Assembly: GCF_004023665.1 (NCBI RefSeq)
Contig: NZ_SAUF01000005.1
Coordinates: forward strand, 372,001-436,000
Source: Afifella aestuarii
GTDB lineage: Bacteria; Pseudomonadota; Alphaproteobacteria; Rhizobiales; Afifellaceae
Reading direction: 5' to 3'
DNA length: 64,000 nucleotides
Shown: piece after piece, positions 20,071-29,215 of the stretch
Numbering within the stretch: the first letter of the stretch is position 1
How the letters are laid out: each line of letters begins with the position of its first letter
Notes under the pieces: generated by a model
The model's database searches: none
What the model was told of the DNA's origin: nothing
Seen by the model: only the letters and a program-made list of their open reading frames with translations
Position numbers and translations under genes: made by a program

Positions 20071-22500
20071 ATGTTCTTGCGATTAATCGGCTATTTGTTC
20101 GGCATCGGCGCGCTTCTGGCGCTGTGCGTGGCGGCTGTGGCCGGCTTCCTGTTGCATCGCTACAATCAGGATCTTCCAGATTACGACGTGCTCGCCAAGT
20201 ACGAGCCGCCGGTGATGACGCGCATCCATGCCGATGACGGCCAGCTCGTTGCCGAATATGCGCGCCAGCGTCGGCTCTATCTGCCGATTCAGGCCGTGCC
20301 GGACCTGGTCAAGGCTGCCTATCTGTCTGCCGAGGACAAGAATTTCTACAACCATCCTGGGATCGACGTGGAGGGCATCCTTCGCGCCATCGTCTCCAAC
20401 CTCAGGAACAGCGGCTCTGGCAAACTGCAGGGTGCCTCCACCATCACCCAGCAGGTGGCGAAGAATTTTCTTCTCACCAACGAGCGCACTTACGAGCGCA
20501 AGATCAAGGAAGCGCTTCTCTCGCTGCGCATCGAACAGGCCTATTCCAAGGACCGTATCCTGGAGCTCTATCTCAACGAGATCTATCTCGGCCTCGGCTC
20601 CTACGGCATTGCGGCCGCGGCTCTCAACTATTTCGACAAATCCGTGAACGAGCTGACTCTCGCTGAAGCGGCCTATCTCGCCGCGTTGCCGAAGGCGCCG
20701 GAGAACTACAATCCGTTTCGCGACACCGAGCGCGCCGTCGATCGCCGCAATTGGGTGATCGATCAGATGCTTGAGAACGGTTACATCCGGGCCGAGGATG
20801 CGCAGAAGGCAAAGACCGAGCCGCTCGACGTCAATCCGCGCCCGCGTGGGCAGTATCTTTTCGCGTCCGAATATTTCGCCGAAGAGGTGCGCCGCCGTCT
20901 GATCGATATGTACGGCAGCGAAAAGCTCTATGAGGGCGGCCTGTCGGTGCGCACCACGCTCGACCCGCAGCTTCAGGCGCTCGCCCGCAAGACCCTCCAG
21001 AAAGGTCTCATCGCATTCGACGAAAAGCGCGGCTTCCGTGGGCCGGTCGATCGTATCGATATCGCCGGCGACTGGGGCAAGAAGCTGGGTGAGGTGGACG
21101 GCCTCTCGGACGTTCCGGAATGGCACCTGGCTGTCGTGCTGGCGACGGGTGACGGCGAGGCCGACATCGGTTTGAAGCCGAAGCGTCTCATCTCTGGCAA
21201 GCTTTCCGATGAGCGCGAAACCGGCGTCTTGCCTGTCTCGAACATGAAATGGGCGAAGCGCAGCGTCAAATCCGCGAGCGATGTGTTGAGCGCCGGCGAC
21301 GTCATCTTCGTCGAAGAGGATGCCGATAAGAAGGGCGTCTACAAACTGCGGCAGGCGCCGAAGATCCAGGGTGCCATGGTCGCCATGGACCCCTATACGG
21401 GCCGCGTCCGCGCGCTTGTCGGGGGATTTTCCTTCGACCAGAGCAAATTCAACCGCGCGACGCAGGCCTATCGCCAGCCGGGCTCGTCCTTCAAACCGTT
21501 CGTCTACGCGACGGCTCTCGACAACGGCTACACGCCGTCCTCCGTGGTCATGGATGCTCCGATCGAGATCAAGGCTGGCGACAAGATCTGGCGGCCGCAG
21601 AATTACTCGAACAAATATTACGGCCCCTCGACGCTGCGCATCGGCATCGAGCATTCCCGCAACGTCATGACCGTGCGTCTGGCGCAAGATATGGGCATGC
21701 CGCTGATCGCCGAATATGCGGAGCGCTTCGGCATCTATGACGACCTGAAGCCCTATCTGCCGATGGCGCTCGGGGCGGGTGAAACGACCGTCCTGCGGCT
21801 CGTCACCGCCTATGGAACGATCGCCAATGGAGGGCGTAAGATCAACGCGACGCTGATCGACCGCATTCAGGACCGCTACGGCAAGACCATCTATCAGCAT
21901 GATCAGCGCGAATGCATCGGCTGCGAAGCTCAGGACTGGCACGGACAGGCCGAGCCGGAGCTGATCGACCAGCGTGAACAGATCCTCGATCCGATGACGG
22001 CCTACCAGATTACCTCGATGATGGAAGGCGTTGTCCAGCGGGGCACCGGCAGCCGCGTCAAGGTCGTCGGCAAGCCGATCGCCGGCAAGACTGGAACGAC
22101 GAACGAGGAGAAGGATGCCTGGTTCATCGGCTTCTCGCCGGATCTCGTCGTCGGTGTCTTCATCGGCTACGACCAGCCAAAGCCGATGGGTCGTGGGTCG
22201 ACGGGCGGTGTGCTCGCGGCGCCGATCTTTGCAGATTTCATGAAAGTGGCGCTTGCCGACGAGCCGGCGAAGCCCTTCCAGGTACCGCCGGGTATCCAGC
22301 TCATCCCAATCGATGCCCGTACCGGTCTACGCGCCAGCGGCGCTGAAGGTGAGAAGGTCATCATGGAGGCCTTCAAGCCGGGCACGGCACCTCCCTCCAG
22401 CTATTCCATCATCGGCTATCAGGATTCCTCCGGTCAGCCTTTGACCGTGACGCCCGAGGCCGACAGAGCGATCAGCACCGGGACGGGTGGCCTTTACTAG
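20071..22500 (+). CDS. mrcA: Penicillin-binding protein 1A, bifunctional transglycosylase/transpeptidase
   Basis: Class A penicillin-binding protein that polymerises and cross-links peptidoglycan at the inner membrane. The 809-residue protein has one N-terminal membrane helix (about 3-27), a GT51 domain with EDKNFYNHPGID (catalytic Glu), GASTITQQVAKNFLL and ERKIKEALLSLRIE, an OB-like insert typical of PBP1A, then the transpeptidase domain with PGSSFKPF (nucleophile Ser), SRN in IEHSRNVMTV, and KTGTT in AGKTGTTNEEKDAWFIGF. All signature motifs are intact. Likely in one unit with the preceding amidase gene. Confidence 0.96.
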   Translation: MFLRLIGYLFGIGALLALCVAAVAGFLLHRYNQDLPDYDVLAKYEPPVMTRIHADDGQLVAEYARQRRLYLPIQAVPDLVKAAYLSAEDKNFYNHPGIDVEGILRAIVSNLRNSGSGKLQGASTITQQVAKNFLLTNERTYERKIKEALLSLRIEQAYSKDRILELYLNEIYLGLGSYGIAAAALNYFDKSVNELTLAEAAYLAALPKAPENYNPFRDTERAVDRRNWVIDQMLENGYIRAEDAQKAKTEPLDVNPRPRGQYLFASEYFAEEVRRRLIDMYGSEKLYEGGLSVRTTLDPQLQALARKTLQKGLIAFDEKRGFRGPVDRIDIAGDWGKKLGEVDGLSDVPEWHLAVVLATGDGEADIGLKPKRLISGKLSDERETGVLPVSNMKWAKRSVKSASDVLSAGDVIFVEEDADKKGVYKLRQAPKIQGAMVAMDPYTGRVRALVGGFSFDQSKFNRATQAYRQPGSSFKPFVYATALDNGYTPSSVVMDAPIEIKAGDKIWRPQNYSNKYYGPSTLRIGIEHSRNVMTVRLAQDMGMPLIAEYAERFGIYDDLKPYLPMALGAGETTVLRLVTAYGTIANGGRKINATLIDRIQDRYGKTIYQHDQRECIGCEAQDWHGQAEPELIDQREQILDPMTAYQITSMMEGVVQRGTGSRVKVVGKPIAGKTGTTNEEKDAWFIGFSPDLVVGVFIGYDQPKPMGRGSTGGVLAAPIFADFMKVALADEPAKPFQVPPGIQLIPIDARTGLRASGAEGEKVIMEAFKPGTAPPSSYSIIGYQDSSGQPLTVTPEADRAISTGTGGLY

Positions 22501-22586
22501 GTCGACGCAAAAGCGTTACGGCTCCCTCTTTCATCAGGCGGCGCTCCTCTGGGGCGCCGCCGTCGGTACATTTGCATGAGGACAAG

Positions 22587-23712
22587 ATGCGCGCCGAAAT
22601 CGAAAACCTCGTTGACGAGATCAGGGAGGCGCTGACCCTGATAAGGAGGCATCTTTGACTGGGATGTCTCTCAGAAACGTCTCGCCAAGCTGAACGAACG
22701 CGTCGAAGACCCGACGCTCTGGGATGATCCGCAGGAAGCTCAGAAGGTGATGCGCGAGCGCCAACGGCTGGAGACGGCCATTTCCGGCGTCCGCGAGATC
22801 GAAGCGAGCATTGCCGACAGCATCGAGCTGATCGAGCTTGCCGAGGAAGAAGACGACGACACCGTCATCGCCGAGGCTGAGAAGTCCCTCGTCGCTCTGC
22901 ATAAGGACGTGCAGAGACGGCAGGTCGAAGCTTTGCTTTCAGGCGAAGCCGACGCGAGCGATGCCTATCTCGAAGTCCACGCCGGTGCGGGCGGTACGGA
23001 GAGCCAGGACTGGGCCTCGATGCTGCTGCGCATGTATACGCGCTGGGGCGAGCGCCGGAAATTTTCCGTCGAACTCATCTCGCAGACGGACGGCGAAGAA
23101 GCCGGCATCAAGTCAGCTACCCTCCTGCTCAAAGGCGAGAATGCCTATGGCTGGCTGAAGACCGAATCGGGCGTTCACCGTCTCGTCCGGATTTCGCCCT
23201 TCGACAGCCAGGCTCGCCGGCATACGTCCTTCTCGTCTGTCTGGGTCTATCCGGTCGTCGACGACAACATCGAGATCGAGATCCAGGACAAGGATATCCG
23301 TATCGACACCTACCGGTCTTCAGGTGCCGGCGGACAGCACGTCAACACGACCGATTCGGCTGTGCGGATCACGCACTTGCCGACCGGCATCGTGGTGACG
23401 TCATCGGAGAAGTCGCAGCACCAGAATCGCGCCAACGCCATGAAGGCGTTGAAGTCGAGGCTCTATGAGATGGAGCTGAAGAAGCGCGAGGAATCGATCC
23501 AGGAGGCTCACGAAGCCAAATCCGAAATCGGCTGGGGCCATCAGATCCGCTCGTACGTGCTGCAGCCGTACCAGCTGGTCAAAGATCTGCGCACATCCGT
23601 GGAGCACACGACGCCGTCTGAGGTTCTCGACGGGGACCTGGATGGCTTCATGGAAGCGGCTCTCGCCCAGCGCGTGGGCAGCACCGACAATACCGAGGAA
23701 GCGGCCGAATAG
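22587..23712 (+). CDS. prfB: Peptide chain release factor 2, with programmed +1 frameshift
   Basis: RF2 releases finished proteins at UGA and UAA codons. The reading frame opens at ATG 22587 (GAGGA upstream), runs 23 codons to CTT, meets an in-frame TGA at 22656-22658 and resumes in the +1 frame at GAC 22657, giving 374 residues. This is the known autoregulatory shift of prfB: when RF2 is scarce, the ribosome slips past UGA. The product carries SPF (RISPFDSQ) for stop-codon recognition and GGQ ([13 protein letters not shown]) for peptidyl hydrolysis. Simple gene callers would start it at an internal codon near 22747 and lose the N-terminus. Confidence 0.96.
22644..22659 (+). promoter_or_regulatory. 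RF2 programmed frameshift signal
   Basis: AGGAGG (22644-22649), three bases CAT, then CTTTGAC: an internal Shine-Dalgarno at the canonical spacing before the slippery CTT and the UGA with a following C, as in the E. coli site. Confidence 0.95.
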
Positions 23713-23723
23713 CCGCTTCCTTT

Positions 23724-23777
23724 CCGCGAGCCATCCCTCTCAAAAACCCAAGGTCAGGTGAGGGATGCGCTTCGCGG
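23724..23777. terminator. Hairpin between convergent prfB and the M23 peptidase gene
   Basis: Outer arms CCGCGA / TCGCGG and inner arms CATCCCTC / GAGGGATG enclose about 20 bases. The stem lacks a T-run, so it may act as a factor-aided terminator or an mRNA 3'-end stabiliser for both genes. Confidence 0.45.
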
Positions 23778-23780
23778 CGT

Positions 23781-25133
23781 TTAGCTGAAGCGTTCGGTTT
23801 TCAAGAACGGTGTCGGGTCTTCCGGCCGGCCGTCGCGCCTTGTTTCGTAGTGAAGGTGCGGGCCGGTTGAGCGCCCGGTCGAGCCGACGCGACCGATCAC
23901 TTCACCGGCGGTGATCTTGTCGCCGACCTTCACGTCGATGCGCGACAGATGCCCATAGCGCGTGCTGACGCCGTGGGCATGTCGGATCTCGATCATCTTG
24001 CCGTAACCGCCGTTCCATCCGGCCTCGACGACTTCACCCGGAGCCGTGGCGCGAACCGGCGAACCGCTCACCGCTCGGAAGTCGATGCCGGTATGCAGGG
24101 CCGGCCGCTTCAGAAACGGATCCGTGCGATAGCCGAAGCCGGACGACCGCGGCGCGATGATGGGGCGCCCGAGAGGCAAAGACGCGAGTTTTCGGCGCAT
24201 ATCCTGCAAATTGGCGAGCGTGGTATCGATCCCATCGATCGTTTCCACGAAGGCGAGCCCGCGCAACGCGGCATCATCGTCGACCGGAACGAAAGGTCCG
24301 CCTGTGGCATCGTCGCCTGACGATCTGTTCTTCCTCGGAACGAGATCGGAAAAACCGAGATCGTTCAGCGTCGTCTCGAGACGTTCCGTTTCAGCGTGAG
24401 ACGCGGCTGAGAGAACCGCTGCGGCATCCAGTTGGGTCGCAAAGCTGTCCCGCAAGGCTCCATCCATCGATTTGAGGAGAGGGCGAAGTTTTTCGCTCTC
24501 GAGATCGCTCGTCCTTGCAGCTGCCGGTTTGATCTGCGCCTCGCCCGGATGGGCGAAGATGCTGCCGGTGATGATGTCCGCCCGAGAAGGGCCATCCTCG
24601 GCATAGCCGAGCGCCGGGCCTTCCTCTGGATTCGCAACCTCTCCTGGCGCGGCTGCCAATTGCTGGGACGGTCGGTCGGGGCGCGGTCGCGGCGTCGTCA
24701 TGCGTGTTTCGGCAATGCTGATGCCGGCAGCCTCGGCCTTTTGCATGACATCGTCGAGCAGGGACTGGCGCCGGAAGATCGCCTCCTGGCGGTCGAGCAG
24801 CGTTGCCAGCTGCTCCTCCATCGATTGTGTCTCGACGAGATGCTTGCTGGTGACCTTGTCGATTTCACCTCGAAGCCGGGCAATCCTGTCTTCATAGACA
24901 TGTTGCAGTTCCGCCTGGCGTGCGGAGGCCGCATCGAGAAGGCCGTCGCGGTAAAAGAGGTAAGCGGTTCCGCCGATATAGCCGGTGCCGAACAGGACGA
25001 AGACGCTGGCGATCGAGCCGAAAAGCCAGGGTCGAAGCGTATAGGACGTGAGTCGTCCGCGCCGAGCGATGATGACGCGGGGCGGTTCTTTTCGGGGTTT
25101 GGAAGCAGGCTGAGAACTTGAGAAGGGGACCAT
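23781..25133 (-). CDS. M23 family metallopeptidase with membrane anchor and coiled coil
   Basis: A 450-residue cell-wall endopeptidase or amidase activator. After a basic cytoplasmic start there is one membrane helix (SIASVFVLFGTGYIGGTAYLFY), a long coiled coil (about 65-135), a Pro/Ala-rich linker, and a C-terminal LytM/M23 domain. Metal and catalytic residues are present: HTGIDF (His and Asp) and GPHLHYE (HxH), with YGHLSR between them, so it looks enzymatically active, unlike EnvC-type activators that lose the zinc site. ATG 25133 is taken as start; a GTG two codons earlier is possible and no clear ribosome site is seen. Related to the DipM/MepM group of division or elongation hydrolases by architecture only. 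Confidence 0.88.
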   Translation of the reverse strand: MVPFSSSQPASKPRKEPPRVIIARRGRLTSYTLRPWLFGSIASVFVLFGTGYIGGTAYLFYRDGLLDAASARQAELQHVYEDRIARLRGEIDKVTSKHLVETQSMEEQLATLLDRQEAIFRRQSLLDDVMQKAEAAGISIAETRMTTPRPRPDRPSQQLAAAPGEVANPEEGPALGYAEDGPSRADIITGSIFAHPGEAQIKPAAARTSDLESEKLRPLLKSMDGALRDSFATQLDAAAVLSAASHAETERLETTLNDLGFSDLVPRKNRSSGDDATGGPFVPVDDDAALRGLAFVETIDGIDTTLANLQDMRRKLASLPLGRPIIAPRSSGFGYRTDPFLKRPALHTGIDFRAVSGSPVRATAPGEVVEAGWNGGYGKMIEIRHAHGVSTRYGHLSRIDVKVGDKITAGEVIGRVGSTGRSTGPHLHYETRRDGRPEDPTPFLKTERFS

Positions 25134-25234
25134 GAGCACGAAGGCGCGGTATGGTTGAGAGGAGGTAAAGACCCTCGCAGCCCATGGTTAATATCGCGTT
25201 TCCTTAAGAGCGATTAGCGCTCTCGGCGGTCTCC

Positions 25235-25711
25235 TCAGGTCGCCATCATCCGCGCGGCTTCCAAGACGTCATCCACATGGCCCGGGACCTTCACCTTGCG
25301 CCAGACGCGTGCGATGACACCGTCGCGGTCGATCAGAAAGGTCGAACGCTCGACACCCATAAAGCGGCGGCCGTACATGGATTTTTCCGCCCACACGCCA
25401 TAAGCCTCGCACACCTTCGTGTCTTCGTCGGCGACGAGCGTGATGGAGAGATCGTGCTTCGTCTTGAACTTGTCGTGGCTTGCTGCGCTATCGGGTGAAA
25501 TCCCGACCACGGAAATGCCGGCGGAGCGGAAGGCGTCTATTTCGGAGCTGAAGGAGATCGCCTCTTTGGTGCAGCCGGGCGTGTTGTCCTTCGGGTAAAA
25601 GTAGAGAACGACCGGTTCGCCGCGATGCGCGGCGAGCGAGAATTCGCCGCCGCCATCGGTTGGAAGAGTGAAGTCCGGGGCCGGATCGCCCACATCGGGG
25701 GCCTTCGCCAT
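25235..25711 (-). CDS. bcp: Thioredoxin-dependent peroxiredoxin (Bcp/PrxQ)
   Basis: A 158-residue peroxiredoxin that reduces hydrogen peroxide and organic peroxides. The peroxidatic cysteine is C47 in KDNTPGCTKEA. The usual PrxQ resolving cysteine five residues later is absent (Ile-Ser-Phe follows TKEA); the only other cysteine is C101 in DTKVCEAYGVW. So it may be a 1-Cys form or use the C101 position. Divergent from the AsmA-like gene. Confidence 0.93.
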   Translation of the reverse strand: MAKAPDVGDPAPDFTLPTDGGGEFSLAAHRGEPVVLYFYPKDNTPGCTKEAISFSSEIDAFRSAGISVVGISPDSAASHDKFKTKHDLSITLVADEDTKVCEAYGVWAEKSMYGRRFMGVERSTFLIDRDGVIARVWRKVKVPGHVDDVLEAARMMAT

Positions 25712-25836
25712 CTCGTCATCCTTTCGACGTGTTTGGAAATCAGGTGAACTCTAGGGTGCGATTTCGTGCCTGCGCTCGCCAAGTTGTCTATCGTTGGCAG
25801 CCACCTTGGGAAGAGCGAGACCCGATTCGGAAGAAA

Positions 25837-28800
25837 ATGCTGTCGCAGGAACCCAAGTCAACGACCGAGAAGCCAGGGAAGAACGCTCCGCGAACGACAC
25901 GTCGTGTCATGCGTCGGATCCTTCGTGTCGCATTTCTATCCTTGCTTGTGGTCGTCGGCCTGTTGGTTTTGGTGACGGGTGGCCTCGTTTACAGCGTGAG
26001 CGGGGAGGGCTTCGGCCCGAACTGGATGCGCGATCGCCTCGAGGCGAGACTCCAAGACCGTGTCCCGCCCGGGGCGCACGTCGAGCTTGGCAGCATCCGT
26101 GCCTACTGGGAATCGGGCAGTGGCCTCGTGCTCGAAGCTGGAGACGTCGATTTCAGCTTCGGTCCCGCCTTGCACATCAAGGCCAAGACAATGGCCGTTT
26201 CCTCCTCGCTGCGTGACTGGCGAGAGACCTGGATCAAGCCGCGTCATGTGCGCATCTCGCAGGTGGAAGTCTCCCTGCAATTGCCGGAAAGCGCGACCGA
26301 GGCGCAGCCGCGCGCCGAATTGATCCGTCAGTTCGCGCGGTCTTTCTCGGAAGGCGTCGTGGAAGCGGACGTGACCCTGCGCGAACTCGGATTTGAGGAT
26401 TTCGAGGTTGAGAACATCAAGCTCGAACTGCCGCGTTCCGATCTGCCTCCTCTGACCGGGCAGATTTCCGATTTCACCTGGCAGCCGCTGGGAGAGGCGC
26501 GCAGCAAGCTATGGCTTCAGGCCTCCGCGGCGGGGGCTTTCTGGTCGTTGACCGTGGAGCGCACGCGCGAGAGCGGTGCTGACATCGTGGAGCTCAATCT
26601 CGATGATCTGCCGCTTGCGACGCTCGTTCCTACATTGGCGAACCCGCAGACACAGCAAAGCTATGCCGGCCGCCTGCAGCTTCATGCTCGTTTCCAGGCG
26701 GGTGTGGATGACGTGCAGCTTCTGGGCGAGATCGGGCTGACGCCGGGGCTCGTCACCGTCGACGATGCCAGTTCCTTCTATCTGAATGATGCGCGCTTTG
26801 CCTTTACGCTACCTCCCGAAGGCGACGAGATACTCTTCAACCGGGCCTATGTGGCGAGTTCTGCCGGCCTCTTCGGCCTCGCTGTGGCGCTCGATCTCAA
26901 CGATGTCGACGAACCGGTGGAGGTGCGTGCGCAAATGCCCTCCGGCGTCGTTTTCGCCCCAGGCGGGGCGCGGGAGCAGGTGCGGGGCGAATTCGACGTC
27001 ACATTCGATCCCGCCCGCGGCAGCGTCTCGATTGATCGTTTCTCGGTCGCAAACCCTGCCGGTAACATCAGTGTCGTTGGCGGCTGGCATCCCGATGGCG
27101 CCTCGCCGGGCCTTGCGCTCGCCGTATCGATCAGCGAGATGCCGAGCTCGCTCTTTGTGGCGCTATGGCCGGGGTTCGTGGCGCCGGGCGTGCTCCACTG
27201 GCTTGAGGACAATCTCAAAGAAGGCGTCGTCGGACCGGTCGAGTTGCAGGTTGCATTGCCGCCGGACCACATCGGCCCCGAGGGCAAGGACAAGGTTCTG
27301 CCGGAGTACGGTTTGTCCGGCGATGTGCCGTTCCGCTCTGGACGTTTCACACCCGCTCCCGATCTGCCGGACTTTGTCAATGCGAAAGGCTCTGTAAGGC
27401 TCGCCGACGCGACGGCCACGATCGCGTTGGATTCGGCCGATGTTGCCGTGCCGAACTATCCGGCTCTCTCGGCCGGAGGGTCTTTGCTCGTTATTCCGGA
27501 CCTCGGAGGCAAGGACGCCGTCGGCGACCTCACCCTGCGGCTCATCGGTCCGGCGCCCGCACTTGCCGCGCTTTCCAATACCGGACCGCTGGACGTGGCG
27601 GCGTCGAAGGGCATTTCGCCGGATGACTTGTCGGGAGAGGCAGAGCTTTCGCTCGTTGCGGCTGTGCCTTTGAAGAAAGAGGCTTCGCTTCTCTCGGTGG
27701 AGCCGAAGTTCGAACTCGTCTTGCGCGATTTTTCGAGCAAGGCGCCGATAGAGGGCCACTCCGTCGCGGATGCTGACTTGACGTTGAGTGGGGTCCCCGA
27801 CGCCTACCGGGTTGCGGGCAAGGCTCGCCTCGACGGGATCGAGGCGAACATCGACATGACGGGGGGCGAGGCCGGCAAGTCCGACACCGACGTTGCCCTC
27901 ATTCTCGACAAGGCCGCACGAGAGCGCCTCGGCATCAACCTGGATGATTATCTTTCCGGACCCGTGATCGCGTCGATATCCGCCGAAGACGACGGATCGC
28001 AGATCATCAATCTCGATCTGACGAAAGCGCGCGTGCGCCTGCCGCCGATTTCGTGGGAAAAGGGCGCGGGTGTTGCTGCCAGCGCCGAGTTTCGCGTGAA
28101 GACGAGCTCCTCTGGTCGCGATGTCGAGGGGCTTTCGCTGAAAGGCGAAGGCTTCCACGCCTCCGGGTCGCTGAAGCTGACCTCGGACGGAAAGCTCGAC
28201 AGCCTCGACCTTAACGATGTGGCTCTGCGGCCGGGGGATGATTTTGCGCTGAAGGCGAACGTCTCCGGCGGAAATGGGAGCATCAGCGTGAGCGGGGCTC
28301 AGCTCGATGCGCGTGGTCTCATCCGCGCGCTGAAAAGCAGCAAGAAGGGTGCGGGTGCCGGCATGATGCCATTACGTCTCGATGTCGCGCTCGATCGCGT
28401 GAAGGGCGAAAACGATGTCACGGCTTACGGCATCAAGGGCTCTGCGGCGATCGCCGGCGGTCGCCTCCACGGGCTGAACCTTTCAGGCGTGCTTGGGGAT
28501 GCTGCCGGTGGCGCCTTCAATTGGCGCATCACCGAGAACTCGAAACTGCGAGAGCAGGTGCTGGATGCCGCCGACGGCGGAGCGGTCCTGCGCTTTGTCG
28601 ATCTCTATGCACGTGTCCGCGAAGGGCTCTTTACCCTCGTCATGCGCGGTCCGCCGGGTGGCGACAGCGCCTCTGGAGAAGCCTGGCTACGGGACTTCCG
28701 CGTTGTGGAAGAGGCCGCACTCGCCGAAGCCGTCCGTCCGGCGACGCGCAAACGCGACCAGCCGGGGTCGCAGCGGGCGCGCGAACAGATCACCGAGGAG

Positions 28801-29160
28801 GTCGACACCTCCAATATGACTTTCACGAAGCTCCGCATCCCCTTCCGCATGGAGAAGGGAGTGGTCGCGATCGATGAGGCTTATCTGCGCGGGCCGATGC
28901 TGGGAGCGACCGCGAGCGGGACCATCAACCTGACCGATGAGAAGATCGCCTTAAGCGGAACCTTCATCCCGGCCTTCGGCATCAACAACATGGCGGGTAC
29001 GATCCCGATCTTCGGACAGATACTCGGGGGCGGTCAGAACGAAGGCCTGGTCGGAGTGACCTTCAAACTCTTCGGCAATCTCGGCAATCCATCTCTCAAG
29101 ATGAACTTGATGTCGGCGATCGCACCCGGCATTTTTCGAAAGATCTTCGAGTACCGCTGA
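25837..29160 (+). CDS. AsmA-like DUF3971-domain protein
   Basis: A 1107-residue protein with a basic N-terminus, one membrane helix (VAFLSLLVVVGLLVLVTGGLVYSV) and a very long beta-rich periplasmic part. The sequence fits the YhdP/AsmA2 group of bridge-like proteins, thought to carry phospholipids between membranes. The end is typical: a conserved AsmA C-terminal segment with GTINLTDEKIALSGTFIPAF, INNMAGTIPIFGQILGGGQN and GVTFKLFGNLGNPS. The start is uncertain; ATG 25837 is chosen because GGAAG lies just upstream, while the frame is open to 25729 and ATG 25909 would start right before the membrane helix. No substrate can be read from the sequence. Confidence 0.85.
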   Translation: MLSQEPKSTTEKPGKNAPRTTRRVMRRILRVAFLSLLVVVGLLVLVTGGLVYSVSGEGFGPNWMRDRLEARLQDRVPPGAHVELGSIRAYWESGSGLVLEAGDVDFSFGPALHIKAKTMAVSSSLRDWRETWIKPRHVRISQVEVSLQLPESATEAQPRAELIRQFARSFSEGVVEADVTLRELGFEDFEVENIKLELPRSDLPPLTGQISDFTWQPLGEARSKLWLQASAAGAFWSLTVERTRESGADIVELNLDDLPLATLVPTLANPQTQQSYAGRLQLHARFQAGVDDVQLLGEIGLTPGLVTVDDASSFYLNDARFAFTLPPEGDEILFNRAYVASSAGLFGLAVALDLNDVDEPVEVRAQMPSGVVFAPGGAREQVRGEFDVTFDPARGSVSIDRFSVANPAGNISVVGGWHPDGASPGLALAVSISEMPSSLFVALWPGFVAPGVLHWLEDNLKEGVVGPVELQVALPPDHIGPEGKDKVLPEYGLSGDVPFRSGRFTPAPDLPDFVNAKGSVRLADATATIALDSADVAVPNYPALSAGGSLLVIPDLGGKDAVGDLTLRLIGPAPALAALSNTGPLDVAASKGISPDDLSGEAELSLVAAVPLKKEASLLSVEPKFELVLRDFSSKAPIEGHSVADADLTLSGVPDAYRVAGKARLDGIEANIDMTGGEAGKSDTDVALILDKAARERLGINLDDYLSGPVIASISAEDDGSQIINLDLTKARVRLPPISWEKGAGVAASAEFRVKTSSSGRDVEGLSLKGEGFHASGSLKLTSDGKLDSLDLNDVALRPGDDFALKANVSGGNGSISVSGAQLDARGLIRALKSSKKGAGAGMMPLRLDVALDRVKGENDVTAYGIKGSAAIAGGRLHGLNLSGVLGDAAGGAFNWRITENSKLREQVLDAADGGAVLRFVDLYARVREGLFTLVMRGPPGGDSASGEAWLRDFRVVEEAALAEAVRPATRKRDQPGSQRAREQITEEVDTSNMTFTKLRIPFRMEKGVVAIDEAYLRGPMLGATASGTINLTDEKIALSGTFIPAFGINNMAGTIPIFGQILGGGQNEGLVGVTFKLFGNLGNPSLKMNLMSAIAPGIFRKIFEYR

Positions 29161-29180
29161 GGCCGCCGGAATGCGGCCTC
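29159..29180. terminator. Hairpin at the end of the AsmA-like gene, facing tyrS
   Basis: Eight-base-pair stem GAGGCCGC / GCGGCCTC with a six-base loop, starting in the stop codon. No clear T-run, so a weak candidate. Confidence 0.35.
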
Positions 29181-29215
29181 GATGGTGTGTGGCGCCGTGA
29201 CGGCAGGCGGGCGGC

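Noticed and set aside
20083-21942. A 619-codon minus-strand open frame opposite the PBP1A gene
   Set aside because: Antisense shadow: composition is Arg/His/Leu-rich with no motif, while the plus strand has all PBP1A motifs.
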